NCBI GenBank assembly: GCA_964410945.1 | Contig: CAYPJE010000046.1 | Span: 1-22,696, forward strand | From: CAYPJE01 sp964410945 | GTDB lineage: Bacteria; Fidelibacterota; Marinisomatia; Marinisomatales; TCS56 | DNA length: 22,696 bases | Reading direction: 5' to 3' | Part shown: positions 13,855-22,496 of the stretch, piece after piece | Layout: each line of letters opens with the position of its first letter | How positions within the stretch are numbered: position 1 is the first letter of the stretch | Translations under genes and position numbers: made by a program | Notes under the pieces: model-generated | The model's input: the letters and a program-made list of their open reading frames with translations, nothing else | What the model was told of the DNA's origin: nothing | The model's database searches: none

Positions 13855-15105
13855 TCAGGTTTTCCGTTCCTGTTTGCGGGCCGCCGGGAACAGGATATTG
13901 TTGAGGATCAACCGGTAGCCGGGCGAATTGCGGTGCAGTGTCAGGTCGGTTGGTGGGTCGCCCACCAGGTGCTGGTAATCCTCCGGATCATGTCCACCAA
14001 GGAAAGTGAAAGTGCCGCGCCCAATGTTTCCATGCAGATATTTGACCTGATTATTGGCCTGATCCTCACCCATGATAACAACGTGTTTTTTAACCAGGTC
14101 GCGCCGGAAACCGGTCGTCTGCCCCATGAAACCCTTGACCGCTGCTACGTGATTCTGGGTCAGCATGGTGGGTACCGGATCGTATTTGGCTGAAAATTCG
14201 AACAGGGTGAAATAATCCCGCTCGGCCCCGCGCGCCACCGGATTATGGCTGGGAGGAATGTCGATATCGGAATATTCATAGACCAGGGGATCCGTAATCA
14301 GAGTGAAATCCGTGAATGCAAAAGTCTGTTTAAAATTCAGCTTGGCCTGGATTTGAGGATCAGATGGAGAGCCATCGAATACAGCTTCAACGCCATCGGC
14401 AGGACCCATTGCCAGGGCAATGTCATATGAATCGGTGGCCGAGCACATGGCAAACAGGAAACCACCCTGCAGCACATAATTCTTTATCGCCAGGGCTACC
14501 GACTTTTTCTCATTATGTACCGATGCAAATCCCAAACGGGCCGCCAGTTCCTCATTTTTACGCTGTTCCTCGATATACCAGGGGGCGGTGCGGAAATTCC
14601 GGTAGAATTTGCCGTACTGGCCGGTGAAATCCTCGTGATGCAGATGAAGCCAGTCATATTTTTCCAGCTCCCCGGTCAGCACCTCCTCATCCCACAAGGT
14701 TTCATAGGGCACTTCGGCATAGGCCAGTGCCAGGGTGACTGCATCATCCCAGGGTTGTTTGTTGGGCGGGGTGTAGATTGCAATTTCCGGTGCCTTTTCC
14801 AGCAGGACAATGTCCATGTTATTTGTTTCGACCGAACCATAGATTTCCAGCAGCTGGTTCTGATCGACAGACTCGAAACTAACTCCGCGGACCCGGCATT
14901 CCTGCTGAATCATCGCATGGCTATCGATCAGAAAGGAGCCGCCACGATAGTTTAAAAGCCACTCCACATTGATATCCTGCTGCAATACCCAGAAAGCGAT
15001 CCCGTAGGATTTCAAATGGTCTTTCTGAACCAGGTCCATGGGAATCAGGATCTTCTGTCCAATGGCCAGATTTAACAAAAACAGGAAAACAAGTATCCTT
15101 TTCAC
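13855..15105 (-). CDS. Secreted FCB-group protein, often auto-labelled 'asparagine synthetase B'
   Basis: A 416-residue protein with a clear signal peptide (MKRILVFLFLLNLAIGQ). Start chosen at GTG 15105, one base after the preceding stop, with GGGAG five bases upstream; a longer in-frame extension would overlap the TPR gene and add non-secretory sequence. I recall close relatives in Bacteroidetes-like genomes under the name asparagine synthetase B. No evidence supports that here: there is no N-terminal Cys nucleophile and no ATP-pyrophosphatase motif. Distinctive segments are WLLNYRGGSFL, WLHLHHEDFTGQYGKF, GGFLFAMCSATDSYDIA (Cys221) and FTFLGGHDPEDYQH. The GGFLFAMC and GGHDPE patterns faintly recall class I amidotransferase-like (ThuA/DUF4159) folds, which is inference. 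It is the fourth envelope gene of the operon. Confidence 0.7.
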   Translation of the reverse strand: MKRILVFLFLLNLAIGQKILIPMDLVQKDHLKSYGIAFWVLQQDINVEWLLNYRGGSFLIDSHAMIQQECRVRGVSFESVDQNQLLEIYGSVETNNMDIVLLEKAPEIAIYTPPNKQPWDDAVTLALAYAEVPYETLWDEEVLTGELEKYDWLHLHHEDFTGQYGKFYRNFRTAPWYIEEQRKNEELAARLGFASVHNEKKSVALAIKNYVLQGGFLFAMCSATDSYDIALAMGPADGVEAVFDGSPSDPQIQAKLNFKQTFAFTDFTLITDPLVYEYSDIDIPPSHNPVARGAERDYFTLFEFSAKYDPVPTMLTQNHVAAVKGFMGQTTGFRRDLVKKHVVIMGEDQANNQVKYLHGNIGRGTFTFLGGHDPEDYQHLVGDPPTDLTLHRNSPGYRLILNNILFPAARKQERKT

Positions 15106-15106
15106 A

Positions 15107-17002
15107 TTAGCTCCCAAGTTTGGAATTGATTTCACGAATATGCAGACGCACCGGTTCCAGCAACAGGGATTGCGGGTATTCTTCCAGCAATCGATGATAA
15201 TAGCCCAGTGCCTGGTGGGAATCCTGGTGCATGTATTCAAAGATTTCACCCCGGAGGACCAGGCCGCGATCGGCGAAATCGGTGTTATCCAGCTTATTGG
15301 CCAATTGGAGGGCCAGATCGGAATTCTGCAGGGTGCGTGCCAGCAGAGCAGCCCGTAAAGTCAGCAGCGGAGTAATCCTGTTTTCAATCCCGTTGTCATT
15401 CAAGTCCAGCAGGATTTCCAGTCCTTCAACCAGCTTGTTCTGCCGGATCAGTGCTTCGGCATCCAAGTAAGTTAAAAATACCTTCTGTCCCGATTCATCA
15501 TTATCCTGATAGCAGGTGATAATCAGATCCTGGATTTCCATCAGGTCGTTGTAATAATTATTGATCGGCGAAGCTGTCTGGATGCTGGTTTCGCAGAGGG
15601 TCAGAGCCGATTCGACATCACCGCTAAGCAGGTTGGTCTGGATCAGCCGGATCAAAAACGGACTGATTTCACCCTCCTGGAATTGGGACTGCATCTGGCG
15701 TAAATAATGTTCCAGAGCGTGGTCGAATTTGCCCTGGGCGAGGTAGACATCCCCGATCCGCAACTCAAGCTGGCGCATCAATCCCTTGTTGGGACGGGAG
15801 CCCAGGGCTGCCTGATATGATTGAAGGGCACCGTCAAAATCCCGTGTGATCCGGTACTTGATTTCTCCCAACCGGTGATGAGCACGGGCCAGGTAGGCCG
15901 AGGTCGGTAGTTCCACCAGTATGGAATCATAAAGCCGGTAGGAAGATTCCAGATGATTAATGTCTATTTCAGGAGCCCCGAAGAAATGATCCTCGAAAAT
16001 AATATTCTCCGGAAGAAAACCGATCAACGACTGGTTTTCAGCAGGCGGTACGATCTGTTTTTCAAAGGCCTGGCCGATCCCCAGTAGAGCTTCGCCCATT
16101 ACCCGGCTCGGCATCCGGTTCCGCAGGTCACTTTCCAGAATTGACTGGAAAGCAGCAATCGCTGCCGCATATTGTTCTTCAGCCAGCAGGGCGTTGGCCA
16201 GATTAAGCCAGCGCTGGAGATCGTCCTGGGTTACCAGTCCCAGTTGCTGATGCTGTACAATGCTTTGTTCAAAATCCTCGATTTTGAAATAAAATCCTGC
16301 CAGAATTGTCCGGATCAGAATATCATTATCCAGTAACCGGGCCTGTAGTTTGCTTTCGATGAAGGAATGGTTTTCCGGTTTATCGCTTAACAGCAGAATC
16401 CGGTCGGTAACATATTTCTGTTGTTTGGGATGGACCAGCAGGTGGTTAATATATTCATCAACTGCCTTACTGATCGAGCCGCGGGCAAAATGGTAATTGG
16501 CCAGTTCCATCGCCAGGAAGGAGGGGTCATTGAATTGTTTGCGGGCCCGAACGGTGACCGAGTCAATTTCAGAGAACAGTGAAAGCCGGGCCAGGGTGTT
16601 GATCAGATTGCGGTAATAACTTTGATTATTTGAAAAGCGCACTTCCAGGTCACGCCAGGTGCTCAGGGCGGCCTTTTTTTCCTCCAGGCGATAGTATATT
16701 TCACCCAGTTCGATCTGGGCACTTAAATCATTGGGAGCCGCTGCAATATAGCTTGAGATAACCAACGACGCCTCTTCCAGACGGTTATCACGGATCAGGT
16801 TGTTTTTAAGGCTGTTGTACGCCTGGCTATGACGGGGATTGGAAACCAGAATACTGCGGTATATTTCCCGGGCTTCCTCATTCCGTCCCAGTCGTTCAAG
16901 GTGGCGTGCTTCCTGAAGAGCACCACTACCTCCAGGAGTGACACGAACCTGGGCCGTCATTGTGGCGATAACCATAAGAGTAAGTAGTAAAATACGCTTC
17001 AT
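15107..17002 (-). CDS. Secreted tetratricopeptide-repeat protein
   Basis: A 631-residue protein that starts with a signal peptide (MKRILLLTLMVIATMTAQ) and then carries TPR-like helical pairs almost throughout. Clear units are ARHLERLGRNEEAREIYRSI, NLANALLAEEQYAAAIAAFQ, and later repeats near LGEIKYRITRDFDGALQSYQ and YLAQGKFDHALEHYLRQ. It should lie in the periplasm or at the cell surface and act as a protein-binding scaffold. Its ATG overlaps the DUF4175 stop (ATGA), and the next gene starts one base after its stop, so the proteins are probably made in fixed proportion. No enzymatic motif is seen. The partner is unknown, but the large neighbouring DUF4175 protein is the natural candidate. Confidence 0.82.
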   Translation of the reverse strand: MKRILLLTLMVIATMTAQVRVTPGGSGALQEARHLERLGRNEEAREIYRSILVSNPRHSQAYNSLKNNLIRDNRLEEASLVISSYIAAAPNDLSAQIELGEIYYRLEEKKAALSTWRDLEVRFSNNQSYYRNLINTLARLSLFSEIDSVTVRARKQFNDPSFLAMELANYHFARGSISKAVDEYINHLLVHPKQQKYVTDRILLLSDKPENHSFIESKLQARLLDNDILIRTILAGFYFKIEDFEQSIVQHQQLGLVTQDDLQRWLNLANALLAEEQYAAAIAAFQSILESDLRNRMPSRVMGEALLGIGQAFEKQIVPPAENQSLIGFLPENIIFEDHFFGAPEIDINHLESSYRLYDSILVELPTSAYLARAHHRLGEIKYRITRDFDGALQSYQAALGSRPNKGLMRQLELRIGDVYLAQGKFDHALEHYLRQMQSQFQEGEISPFLIRLIQTNLLSGDVESALTLCETSIQTASPINNYYNDLMEIQDLIITCYQDNDESGQKVFLTYLDAEALIRQNKLVEGLEILLDLNDNGIENRITPLLTLRAALLARTLQNSDLALQLANKLDNTDFADRGLVLRGEIFEYMHQDSHQALGYYHRLLEEYPQSLLLEPVRLHIREINSKLGS

Positions 17003-20000
17003 GGCTGTTGCTCGGGGTTGGATTCTTCCTGGCTGATGGTGTCGAAATAACGGCGGATCATCGCCTGGTAATCGGATGAATACCCGGATTTCAAGGCCTG
17101 ATTCAGGGCTTCCATTATCAGGCTGCGGCGCTGACCCAGATCGGCTGGCAGTCCGCCGGGGCCGGAATATACTACCGGTGTGGCAGCTGTTGATTTACGT
17201 TCCTGTTTAAAATCTCGCTGAGTCAGGGATTTCTGGCTGTCAAGCATCCGTGACAGGATCCGCTGCTGCCGCTCCTGGGTCTGGCGGGTGTAGCGTTTAC
17301 GCTGGAGGTCCTTGAGCACCTCATCCATTTCCTGCCCGATACCATTCATATCTCCCAGTCCCTGTTGTCCGCCCTGCTTCATTTCATTCATCAATTCCTG
17401 GAGCGATTTCCTGACCTGTCGCTGTTCCTGCAACAGCCTTTGCATCAGGGCCTGTTGAGCGGCAGCGGACATTTGTCCCAAGGCCAGTTGCATCCCCTGA
17501 TTATTGATCCCCTGCTGCTGGCCGGACATCTGTTCCATCCGTTTCATGAATTCCTCAAAACCGCTGGCTGAACCTGATTTTTGCATGTTCTGCATAGCCT
17601 GCGCGACGGCCAGGGCCGACTCATTCAAAGCCTGCATGGCACCCCGTTGCTGTTTCCCGGCCCCGCTGCTGTTACGTTCTTCCAGGCTTTTCCGGGCCTG
17701 CTGCATCTGGGCATAGGCCATTCCAATGGATTTTCCGATTTCCGGCGTCACGGCAAAGGTTTCTTTTGAGAGGTCCATCAGGCCCGCCATTGTCTGGCGC
17801 AGCTGGTCCTGAAGCATTTGCTGTTGTCCGGCCGCTTCTCCCAGGCGGGGAGAATTTCGTGACAGGCCGGCGGTGGTGGACTGGAGATTTTCCTGGCTTT
17901 TGGAAATCGTAAGCAAATCGCGCATCACCGCTCGGAAGCGCTCCGCCATTTCGGCGGTGGAGGAATTCTGAAATTCCTGTTGCAGGGTTCCAAAATCCGA
18001 TTGGAGTTGCTCCAGGTTTTCCCGCGCCTGCTGACTGTGGGGTTGGGCCGATTGGGGTTGGTTGCGACTCAGCTGTCGGCTAGACTGGTCCAGGGCCTGC
18101 TCTGTTGCTTCGGTCAGTTCGGAAGCTTCAAGTTCCTCCAGGTTTTGGGAAGATTCGGCGCTGAATTTTTCCAGGGCTATGGCTGCTTCTTCCATCACCG
18201 ATCTGATATTCCGGAATTCCTCTGTATTCTGTTTTTCCTCAAAGGCCATCCGGGCCAGGTCCGATGGATCAGTATTATCGTGGCTGCGCTGAACCTCGGA
18301 ATCCAGTTTTTTCTGTTTCTCCACCAGTTGTTCCAGACGCTCCCGAACCTCTTCCAGTTTTTGTTCGGCCTGAATCCGCTCGAAAATATCGATGAACCGG
18401 TCCAGCTGTTTTTCAAGTTGATCCATATTGGCGGACATTTGTTCCAGAGCGGAGAGCATATCGCGGGAATCCATGTTTTCCAGTGCTTCACTCATCCGGT
18501 CCATACTTTCCATCAATTCCGGTGTGATCAATTCTTCCACCAGTTTCTGGAGCTGGTCAAATTTTTCCAGCATATCATCGGAGAATAATCCATGCTTCTC
18601 AGCCTGTTCGCTGATCTGTTCCAGAGCCTGGGCGAACTTCTGCAATTGTTCGATCTCAGCTTTGGCCTTTTCCAGCGTTTCCTGGAGCGTCTGTTGTTGT
18701 TCCCAGTCCATTTCTTCATTTTTCAGCAGTTCCATCCTGGTCTGCTCAAGCTGCTCCTGAATAGCCTCCAGTTGCTCGGCTTCGATTTCCAGATCATCAA
18801 ACAGGTCATCCTCCTGCTCTTCCATGGCCATGAACAAATCGGATAAAGATGGCAGGCGGGCGATATAATTTCCGGAGATAGATTTTTTCGGTCCCGAGAC
18901 ATCATCGTTGTCATAGACCTCAAAATGATAATGTACCTCGTCCTCGGGGAACAGATTCAGGTGGGTCAGATCCCAGTTGGTGAATACTTCCTGGGTCAGG
19001 ATAGCCGGATTCAATTCAGTGATGGTGTGAATAGCCGTGTAGGGCTGGGTTTCCAGCAGGGAAGGCCGCTGTAGTTCGTAGCTGATTTGCAAATCGGAAA
19101 AGCCGAAATCATCGGTCAATTGCAGATGAATGGGGATTGACATATCATCACCCAGTTCAACCATGGGTGGCGGGGCGATCACACGCATATCCGGCGGCAG
19201 GTCGGGAATCACCTGCAGATGATAGTTGATCGGATCACGGTTGGTTATCCCCCGCTTATCGCTGATTCGTACCAGGAATTCACCATCATTTTTCAGAATG
19301 AATTCGCCATTGGCCCGGCGATTGCGAATATCCATTTCCAGCGGTTTGCCATCCAGTTCGATATATCCTTCGCGGAGGGGCCGGTTGGCGGTCAGCTCAA
19401 CACGAATGATTGATCCCGGTAAGCCCTGGACATTGGCCTGGTTTCCTCTCTGGGAACTGGTGGACAGACCACTGTATAGCGGCGGAATAATTGTGATTGT
19501 GAATTGTTCAAAATTTGGCCGGTCGGTTACGGTGATGCGGTGACTCTTAGTAGATACTTCCTCCCAGGGCTGCCAGAAACGGGTGGCCGAAACATAGGCC
19601 CGGTAAATATAATCCTGGTAGACCTCCCGCAGCTCAAACTGGTACAATCCGGCCTCGCTGGGTATGGTGGTCTGTTTGATCACTGAAAAATCCTGACTTG
19701 CATCGCCGGGTTTGGTAGCAGTGAGTAATTCCAGGTGGACCGAATCGGGGCGGGCGCCGATGCTTTGGATATCGATGGTAATATTTTCGCCACCCAGGAT
19801 ATTCACATCCTTGGTTTTGTTGACCAGGTGAAAAGGTTTGGGAACGGTAAATTCCCGGCGTGGATGAGCCCAGCGATATAAGGCACCACTAAAGAATTCT
19901 GAGCCGCTGACCAATGCTACTACCAGGAGGATCTGCAGAATCATTGTCACCACTTTCCAGTAGCGAATCAGGCGGCGTGGGAAAACCTTATTGGGTATCA

Positions 20001-20415
20001 GATTATGCAGTTTCCGGTCAACCTGATCGATGAAGGCATGACTCAGTCCGGGAGAGGTGCTGTTGTTCAGCTGATTCTCCAATTGGAGGGCGTTAACAAC
20101 TTGGTCCAGTTTGGGAAACTCCAGTTCCCCCACTGTCTCGGCCAGGGAAAGCGGTTTATACCGAGGCCAGCGGTTGAGCAGGACCAGCAGGCCAATGATT
20201 GCCAGGATTGCCAGGGCGATCAGGAAAATAACAAAGGCAGTTTTATAAGCCAGAATCCGGGTGGCGCTGGAAAAATAAAAAATTCCTTCCAGAAAGGATA
20301 TCAGCAGTAATCCAGCCAGCGCCAGGCTGTAAAGGCACCAGACCAGAATCTGTAGATCGAGTTTGATGGCGGCCTGGCGGAAATTCCGCAGGTGCCGGGA
20401 GATCGGTTTGGTCAT
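16999..20415 (-). CDS. DUF4175-type large membrane and coiled-coil protein
   Basis: A 1138-residue protein. Membrane helices lie near residues 21-48, 59-80 and 153-177. Residues ~180-530 look beta-rich, with Ig-like stretches such as ITIDIQSIGARPDSVHLEL and FTITIIPPLYSG. From ~530 to ~750 there is a long Glu/Gln/Leu coiled coil (EQLEAIQEQLEQTRMELL). From ~750 to ~1080 the chain is rich in Gln, Met and Ser, with helices such as QQALMQRLLQEQRQVRKSL. The C-terminus is polar. This is the layout of the DUF4175 family of FCB bacteria, whose function is unknown. The coiled-coil part should face the periplasm. The start overlaps the DUF4159 stop and the end overlaps the TPR start, each by ATGA. In related genomes such genes often sit near MoxR ATPase and DUF58 genes (from memory); none is in this window. 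Confidence 0.82.
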   Translation of the reverse strand: MTKPISRHLRNFRQAAIKLDLQILVWCLYSLALAGLLLISFLEGIFYFSSATRILAYKTAFVIFLIALAILAIIGLLVLLNRWPRYKPLSLAETVGELEFPKLDQVVNALQLENQLNNSTSPGLSHAFIDQVDRKLHNLIPNKVFPRRLIRYWKVVTMILQILLVVALVSGSEFFSGALYRWAHPRREFTVPKPFHLVNKTKDVNILGGENITIDIQSIGARPDSVHLELLTATKPGDASQDFSVIKQTTIPSEAGLYQFELREVYQDYIYRAYVSATRFWQPWEEVSTKSHRITVTDRPNFEQFTITIIPPLYSGLSTSSQRGNQANVQGLPGSIIRVELTANRPLREGYIELDGKPLEMDIRNRRANGEFILKNDGEFLVRISDKRGITNRDPINYHLQVIPDLPPDMRVIAPPPMVELGDDMSIPIHLQLTDDFGFSDLQISYELQRPSLLETQPYTAIHTITELNPAILTQEVFTNWDLTHLNLFPEDEVHYHFEVYDNDDVSGPKKSISGNYIARLPSLSDLFMAMEEQEDDLFDDLEIEAEQLEAIQEQLEQTRMELLKNEEMDWEQQQTLQETLEKAKAEIEQLQKFAQALEQISEQAEKHGLFSDDMLEKFDQLQKLVEELITPELMESMDRMSEALENMDSRDMLSALEQMSANMDQLEKQLDRFIDIFERIQAEQKLEEVRERLEQLVEKQKKLDSEVQRSHDNTDPSDLARMAFEEKQNTEEFRNIRSVMEEAAIALEKFSAESSQNLEELEASELTEATEQALDQSSRQLSRNQPQSAQPHSQQARENLEQLQSDFGTLQQEFQNSSTAEMAERFRAVMRDLLTISKSQENLQSTTAGLSRNSPRLGEAAGQQQMLQDQLRQTMAGLMDLSKETFAVTPEIGKSIGMAYAQMQQARKSLEERNSSGAGKQQRGAMQALNESALAVAQAMQNMQKSGSASGFEEFMKRMEQMSGQQQGINNQGMQLALGQMSAAAQQALMQRLLQEQRQVRKSLQELMNEMKQGGQQGLGDMNGIGQEMDEVLKDLQRKRYTRQTQERQQRILSRMLDSQKSLTQRDFKQERKSTAATPVVYSGPGGLPADLGQRRSLIMEALNQALKSGYSSDYQAMIRRYFDTISQEESNPEQQP

Positions 20416-21068
20416 TGGGTGAGTGCGTACCAGATTATATTGACCCCCATTTGCAGGGCTGCTTCGCGTACCGGCGTTGGATCGTGATGTACTTCCTCGT
20501 CCTCCCAGCCGTCACCAAGATCACTCTCATAACTGTAAAATACCATTAGCCGGTCACCGTCAAAAATACCCAACCCCTGGGGTGGTTTGTTATCGTGCTC
20601 ATGAACCTTCGGCACACCATTGGGCATTTTGAAGTAACTGGAGAAGATCGGATGGTTATGGGGCAGTTCCACCAGTTCCCGGTTGGGAAAGATCCGTTTC
20701 ATCTCGCGGCGGAATGATTCGTCCAGACCGTAATTATCATCGGCGTGGAGAAAAGCGCCCCGCAGCAGGAATTCCCGCAGACGCAGTACTTCGTCATCAC
20801 TGAAGCGCATATTGCCATGGCCGGTCAGGTAGAGATAGGGATGATTAAATAGTTCCTTGTCGGTGAGCTTGAGCTGGACTTCCTCATCGGCAACCGTCAT
20901 TCCGGTCTGATTGTGCAGGTAATCAAGCAGATTGGGCAGGCTGCTGGGGTCGCAGTACCAGTCACCGCCGCCGCCATAGTGGATGCGGGCAATTGTGAAT
21001 TCCTGGCTTAAAATAAAACCGGGAATGACAAATCCCAGCATAATGCAGTATTGAATCAGTTTTTTCAT
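20412..21068 (-). CDS. Secreted DUF4159-domain protein
   Basis: A 218-residue protein with signal peptide MKKLIQYCIMLGFVIPGFILSQ. Start chosen at ATG 21068; a longer in-frame start at 21110 would place 14 residues before the signal peptide. The mature part matches DUF4159: FTIARIHYGGGGDWYCDP, then YLYLTGHGNMRFSDDE, LREFLLRGAFLHADDNYG, FPNRELVELPHNHPIF, and FYSYESDLGDGWED. The domain is thought to adopt a class I amidotransferase/ThuA-like fold. The usual nucleophile position in LHADDNYG is not Cys, so it is probably a binding or structural protein. It is the first gene of the minus-strand operon and overlaps DUF4175 by 4 bases. No convincing promoter was found in the 239-base gap upstream. 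Confidence 0.85.
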   Translation of the reverse strand: MKKLIQYCIMLGFVIPGFILSQEFTIARIHYGGGGDWYCDPSSLPNLLDYLHNQTGMTVADEEVQLKLTDKELFNHPYLYLTGHGNMRFSDDEVLRLREFLLRGAFLHADDNYGLDESFRREMKRIFPNRELVELPHNHPIFSSYFKMPNGVPKVHEHDNKPPQGLGIFDGDRLMVFYSYESDLGDGWEDEEVHHDPTPVREAALQMGVNIIWYALTQ

Positions 21069-21204
21069 TATTAAAATTTTGAATGCCGATCCCGGCGCTA
21101 TAACTCCCAATTATCAGGCGGAAATTACGAAACCTGAGCTAATTAGCTTGAATTTTCCGTTGGGATTATTGTTCCGGTTTGAGAAGGAAGTATTTAGTGG
21201 CCAG

Positions 21205-21229
21205 CCACAGAGACACAGAGAGCGCAGAG
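21205..21229. repeat. CACAGAG-type short repeat
   Basis: CCACAGAGACACAGAGAGCG followed by CAGAG is a run of near-repeated ACAGAG units. Very similar strings are scattered in intergenic DNA of many unrelated bacteria. It sits between the divergent DUF4159 and lipoprotein genes, at the border where DNA becomes AT-richer. Confidence 0.4.
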
Positions 21230-21307
21230 TAATATTGATACTAATGAAAGGTTGGTTTTTTTAATTAGCGAAAGTGTTTTATATTCGGTCACTATGCGGG
21301 GAAATAA

Positions 21308-22453
21308 ATGAAATTTGCGGGATTAATTTTATTAATGGTGTTCAGCAGTTTGATTTTTATCGGGTGCCCTGATAATGAAGTAATTATTGCTGACTGCACT
21401 GATGGTTGGCATCCCTGTAATGATGATCAATCAGAATGCTGCCCTGATACAACCAGCCATGATTTTATTTGGGAAATTCATTCCTTAGGCAATTCCTGGA
21501 GCGTAATAAATGATATAGAAATTGTTGATGAGAATGATATATGGGTAGTCGGCTGGATTTCTATAATAGAAACAGATTCAAGCTATACTGGTTCAAGACG
21601 AAATAATTATAATCTTGCACATTGGAATGGATTAGATTGGTCCTTTGAACTAGTTCTTGGTCCCTTTGAGTTATATAATATTGATTTTATATCTGAGAAC
21701 AATATTTGAGTTACTGATATTGGGTTACCAATTCACTGGGATGGTGAGCAATGGACACTTTACCATATTCAACAATTGGGTATAGCTCAGAGTGCCGGAA
21801 AGGGTATTTGGGATGCAGGTCCTGAAAGTGTATTTTTTGCTGGTAGGTATGGAAATATCTTAAGGTGGGATGGTAATACATTGATTAAAATGGAGAGTAA
21901 TACTGAATTACAACTCAGTGAGATATGGGGGATTGATGCTGAGAATATCTGGGTTATGGTATATGATGTAAGTAATGATTTCCAGAATAAATTAATGAAG
22001 TACGATGGAGAAAATTGGTCAACGATAATAAATGAGCCCAATCTTGGTTCATGGCCACCGGATGATTATACATCACCATATGGCCCGATGCTATCTTTAT
22101 GGTGTACTGAAAAATACCTGTATATAGGAGGTTACAGTATTTATCGGGAAAGTCACAATTCTGGTAAAGGTGAATTGATCCCAATGGAAGAAATCAAATG
22201 GCAAGCTAGTTATGGTGTATACTACATGAGGGGTAACCATGATAATGATATTTTCATATCATCTGAAGCAAACAGTGAAATTGGACATTATAATGGTGTT
22301 GACTGGTACTTCTATAATGAATTGCATGATTATGATGCTAACGGAACTACGTTTATTCGAGCTTTAGATGTTAAAGATAATTGTGCAGTTATAGCTGGGG
22401 TCGATTGGGCAACTGGAAAGGCGTTAGTGTACCGTGGAATAAGAATTGAATAA
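21308..22453 (+). pseudogene. Trp-rich propeller-like lipoprotein interrupted by one in-frame TGA
   Basis: One 382-codon frame runs from ATG 21308 to the TAA at 22451-22453, broken only by TGA at 21707-21709 (codon 134). The N-terminus is a lipoprotein signal (MKFAGLILLMVFSSLIFIGC, Cys20), followed by a Cys-rich stretch with CTDGWHPCNDDQSECCPD. The body has repeated motifs ending in Trp: DENDIWVVG, then SENNI-stop-VTD, GKGIWDAG and DAENIWVMV, with WDG/WNG turns between. This suggests beta-propeller blades on the cell surface. The stop falls exactly where the repeats predict Trp, so TGG to TGA is the simplest change. Possible readings are a recent pseudogene, a sequencing error, or readthrough; a restart at TTG 21776 would lack a signal peptide. 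The gene is AT-richer than its neighbours, and its function is not known. Confidence 0.7.
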
Positions 22454-22461
22454 ATTAAGTA

Positions 22462-22495
22462 AGCCCTGCGCTAGTTTGAGAGGCCAGGCAGGGCT
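22462..22495. terminator. Hairpin after the lipoprotein gene
   Basis: AGCCCTGC (22462-22469) and GCAGGGCT (22488-22495) form a perfect 8-bp stem around an 18-base loop, starting 8 bases past the lipoprotein stop. There is no T tract on the plus strand, while the minus-strand side is moderately T-rich. It could be a terminator or a transcript-end stabiliser. Confidence 0.45.
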
Positions 22496-22496
22496 C

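Noticed and set aside
13588..14193. 201-codon plus-strand frame
   Set aside because: It runs antisense across the ends of the yjbQ and AsnB-labelled genes, both of which have strong family or signal-peptide support.
17980..18588. 202-codon plus-strand frame
   Set aside because: It is antisense to the Glu/Gln-rich coiled coil of the DUF4175 protein. Such biased codons commonly create long mirror frames, and there is no independent support.
21308..22453. Genome-wide TGA recoding (TGA as Trp or Gly)
   Set aside because: recJ, pgpH, ybeY, the blaI-type gene and several others end in TGA at ATGA overlaps with the next gene, and no other gene in the window needs TGA to be read as an amino acid. 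Only a local explanation fits the lipoprotein gene.
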